A stretch of DNA of 64,000 nt, taken from NCBI RefSeq assembly GCF_900199375.1, contig NZ_LT900217.1, positions 1,116,001 to 1,180,000 on the forward strand. The letters are read 5' to 3'. The position numbers and the translations under genes are program-made. The DNA comes from Gordonibacter urolithinfaciens (GTDB lineage: Bacteria > Actinomycetota > Coriobacteriia > Coriobacteriales > Eggerthellaceae). This document shows, piece after piece, positions 61,875-64,000 of this stretch; the stretch's first letter is position 1; each line of letters begins with the position of its first letter. Under the pieces are notes generated by a model, which was not told where the DNA came from, searched no databases, and saw only the letters and a list, made by a program, of their open reading frames with translations.

Positions 61875-62762
61875 ATGGAACGCAACGAGAACAACTTCGA
61901 GGGCCGAAAGGCCGTCGCCGAATCCAGCGCCTCGGACGCGGCGGGAAATGCAGCTGCGGCTTCGACGACCGGCGCCGCCGCGCCGCGCCGACGTTGGCCG
62001 CGGCGGGTGGCCATCGTGCTCGTGGCGCTCGTCGTAGCGGCGGTGCTGGCGGTGGCGGCGTTCCTCGTGTATGCGAGCGACTACTACCGCGACGCAGACG
62101 CCGGGCACGAGAACCTTGCGTCCACAGCGCAGCTTCCCGTCGAGCAGGGAGCACACTACGTGGCCTTCGGCGACCCTGCGGCCGAGACGGGGCTGGTGTT
62201 TTACCCGGGCGCGAAGGTGGAGTACACGGCATACGCCCCGCTCATGCGCGATTTGGCCGAACGCGGCTACCTGGCTGTGGTCGTTGAGATGCCCTTCAAC
62301 TTCGCATTCTTCGGCATCGATGCGGCCGACGAGGTGCGTGCAGCTTTTCCCCAGGTGAGCGAGTGGTGGGTCGGCGGGCATTCGCTCGGCGGCTCCATGG
62401 CGGCTCATTACGCGGCCGACCACGCCGAAGACGGCGCACTCGCGGGCCTCGTGCTGCTGGGCGCGTACACCGCGAGCGACCTTTCCGCCAGCGACCTGGG
62501 CGCCCTCGTCGTGTACGGCTCGGAGGACCAGGTGCTCAACCGCGGGAAACTCGCCGACAGCGCCGCGCTCATGCCAGAGGGCGCGCGGACGATCGAGATC
62601 GTCGGCGGCAACCACGCGGGCTTCGGCGCCTACGGCCCCCAGGAAGGCGACGGCACGGCCACGGTCTCGGCCGAAGAGCAGCAGGGGCAGACCGCCGACG
62701 CCATCGACGCGTACGTCAAGGCGCGCCGCCAAGCGACCGCCGAGCTGCCCAAGGCCGCCTGA
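61875..62762 (+). CDS. Membrane-anchored alpha/beta hydrolase
   Basis: This 295-residue protein has a cytoplasmic N-terminus of about 40 residues, one membrane helix (about 42-65), then an external alpha/beta-hydrolase-fold domain. The nucleophile elbow is GHSLGGS ('WWVGGHSLGGSMAAHYAAD', near 160). Later come 'ALVVYGSEDQVL' (acid) and 'IVGGNHAGFGAYG' (His). The closest recognisable group is the actinobacterial alpha/beta hydrolase family with that NHAGFG end. I start at the ATG at 61875 behind CGGGGGC. The substrate is unknown. Confidence 0.85.
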   Translation: MERNENNFEGRKAVAESSASDAAGNAAAASTTGAAAPRRRWPRRVAIVLVALVVAAVLAVAAFLVYASDYYRDADAGHENLASTAQLPVEQGAHYVAFGDPAAETGLVFYPGAKVEYTAYAPLMRDLAERGYLAVVVEMPFNFAFFGIDAADEVRAAFPQVSEWWVGGHSLGGSMAAHYAADHAEDGALAGLVLLGAYTASDLSASDLGALVVYGSEDQVLNRGKLADSAALMPEGARTIEIVGGNHAGFGAYGPQEGDGTATVSAEEQQGQTADAIDAYVKARRQATAELPKAA

Positions 62763-63048
62763 GCACCTGGTTTGCCGACCAAGCGTGCGCCCTGCCTCTC
62801 CTTCGTCGCGCATTCGACTTCGTCCCCGCCCGACGCTCGCCCAGCTCTTCCCGACGCCGTCCGATGTCACCCTACGCTCTTCCCGCCAGAGGGACGTCTG
62901 CAAGGCACCGTCAGGCACTTGTCCGTCCTCCACACCTTCGGCACGCAAGCTTCAGCTTTGTTTCGCTTTGTCAACGAATAGGTGTCGCCCGGGTGCCCGT
63001 TCCTATACTGATTCGAACGTACCCGAGCCGACCGTCCGAAGGAATCCC

Positions 63049-64000
63049 ATGGCGAGGCCGCGCCGCCCCATCGCATCCGTCATCAACGCATCGCTCACCG
63101 CGCTGGCACTGGTCGGCCTGTTCGTCGTCCAAGCCTACTTCGTGGGCGGGGCCGTGGGCCTGATGCCCGCCGCGCATGCGGAAATGCCGGCCTTCGCGGC
63201 GGCGGACGTGCCTGACGGCCCGATCATGGTGGACTACTGCAGCGAGACCGTGGCCGCGCACGATCCGGGCAACCCGTCGGGCCGCACGTCCACGAGCGTC
63301 GAGCTGGACGACGCCTGGTTCGCCGGCGATTCCCGCCGCTACCACCACGGCATTGCCACGAACTGCGCGGTGCTCAGCGCCGTATGCAACTCCGAATCGC
63401 ACTTCTATTCCGGCAGCGGCGACCGCATCCCCTATGCCGAGCGGGCCCTGAGCGCGCTCGGGTTCTCCCAGGTGCGCACCGATTCCTACGAGTTGCGCAG
63501 CGCCGTGCTCGACCAGTTGGCCGCGCTTGTCAACGGCTCGCACGACGTGGCCGCCTACACGTTCGCCAACCGCAGGATCGAGACCGCCCGCCACGGCGAC
63601 GCCGCTGCGGGCGGCTCCTCCTCAAGCAGCCCGGCGACGGGCAGCTCGCCTGAAACCCTCGTGTTCGTGGGCATACGCGGAAGCTACGGCGCGGAATGGG
63701 TCAGCAACTTCAACCTGCCGGATGCGGCATCGCCCGACGCCGACCATCGCGGTTTCAAGACGGCCGAGCAGGAGGTCGCGCAGGCGCTCGAGCGCTACCT
63801 GGATGAAATCGGCGCAGACCCGGCGCGTACGCGCATCCTCGTGACCGGCCACAGCCGCGGCGGTGCCATCGCCAACCTGCTGGCTGCCGACCTCATCGAC
63901 CGGGCGGACGGACCTGACGCCTTGGCGTCGGCCGACGCCGTCTACGCCTACACGTTCGCCGCGCCGTGCCCCACGAAGTCCGCAAACCGGGGCGACGACG
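63049..64000 (+). CDS. Secreted class 3-type lipase, partial
   Basis: The frame opens with an ATG behind GAAGGAATC and runs past the window's end (317 codons seen). It has a signal peptide (hydrophobic about 12-35, Ala-rich cleavage region) and a domain with the lipase elbow 'VTGHSRGGAIANLLAADL' (near 270). 'YAYTFAAPCP' follows, as in fungal-type lipase_3 proteins. A Ser-rich linker sits near 190. The catalytic Asp and His lie beyond the window. The substrate is unknown. Confidence 0.85.
   Translation, partial: MARPRRPIASVINASLTALALVGLFVVQAYFVGGAVGLMPAAHAEMPAFAAADVPDGPIMVDYCSETVAAHDPGNPSGRTSTSVELDDAWFAGDSRRYHHGIATNCAVLSAVCNSESHFYSGSGDRIPYAERALSALGFSQVRTDSYELRSAVLDQLAALVNGSHDVAAYTFANRRIETARHGDAAAGGSSSSSPATGSSPETLVFVGIRGSYGAEWVSNFNLPDAASPDADHRGFKTAEQEVAQALERYLDEIGADPARTRILVTGHSRGGAIANLLAADLIDRADGPDALASADAVYAYTFAAPCPTKSANRGDD

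Overview
The window looks like a chromosomal stretch from an anaerobic, GC-rich actinobacterium of the Eggerthellaceae (Eggerthella/Gordonibacter type, class Coriobacteriia). The grounds are the codon use, an agmatine deiminase route, a molybdenum enzyme next to a membrane-embedded LuxR regulator, NrfHA nitrite reductase with its own Ccm system, and a CcdA-TlpA fusion. Genus is an inference from family content; no 16S gene is present.

Layout. 1-2.9 kb: a Phd/ParE toxin-antitoxin pair, a MerR regulator with a recognisable 19-bp-spacer promoter, and a secreted C39-like protease. 2.9-6.9 kb: agmatine deiminase, an APC antiporter and putrescine carbamoyltransferase. 7.2-12 kb: acetyltransferase, MerR regulator, MFS exporter and an SDR with a long charged tail. 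12.2-18 kb: molybdopterin oxidoreductase, ferredoxin subunit, MFS transporter, tiny zinc-ribbon ORF and a LuxR regulator with many membrane helices. 18-22.3 kb: phosphatase, YbaK-type deacylase and a polar amino-acid ABC importer. 22.5-27 kb: CcdA-TlpA fusion, Rrf2 regulator, multi-cluster ferredoxin and MobB-MobA fusion. 27.5-35.3 kb: housekeeping genes recR, ybaB, dnaX, dedA, SRP RNA, aspS and galU. 35.4-43.9 kb: a complete respiratory module with ccm genes (C, B, A, F, E and a CcmD-like peptide), then nrfH and nrfA. All of it reads on the minus strand from nrfA downwards.

44-50 kb is an AT-rich accessory region. It holds a broken brnT, a broken DUF3800 gene, a HEPN-motif protein and an SF2 helicase. 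The last two lie between a truncated copy of tRNA-Ala(CGC) at 45.3 kb, a degenerate middle copy at 47.0 kb and the intact tRNA at 50.0 kb. This is the signature of tandem integrations at the tRNA 3' end. 50.2-53 kb carries an XRE/DUF2975 pair, a radical SAM-SPASM enzyme and, one base after its stop, a 28-codon ORF with a strong ribosome site and two cysteines. I read that pair as a candidate peptide natural-product locus. A 28-base C homopolymer precedes a small ORF at 52.8 kb. 53-59.5 kb: apbE, veg, rsmA, a flavoprotein, a tatD with an in-frame UGA, and metG. 59.6-64 kb: a Panacea antitoxin with a frameshifted MqsR-like toxin, small regulators, an alpha/beta hydrolase and a lipase that runs off the window.

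The most striking structure that genes do not explain is a family of six intercistronic elements (A-F: 5.7, 20.6, 21.4, 32.0, 35.7 and 36.6 kb). Each begins within a few bases of an upstream stop codon (or of the SRP RNA), folds into two hairpins whose arms differ in sequence but remain complementary, and ends with a conserved box ahead of the next gene.
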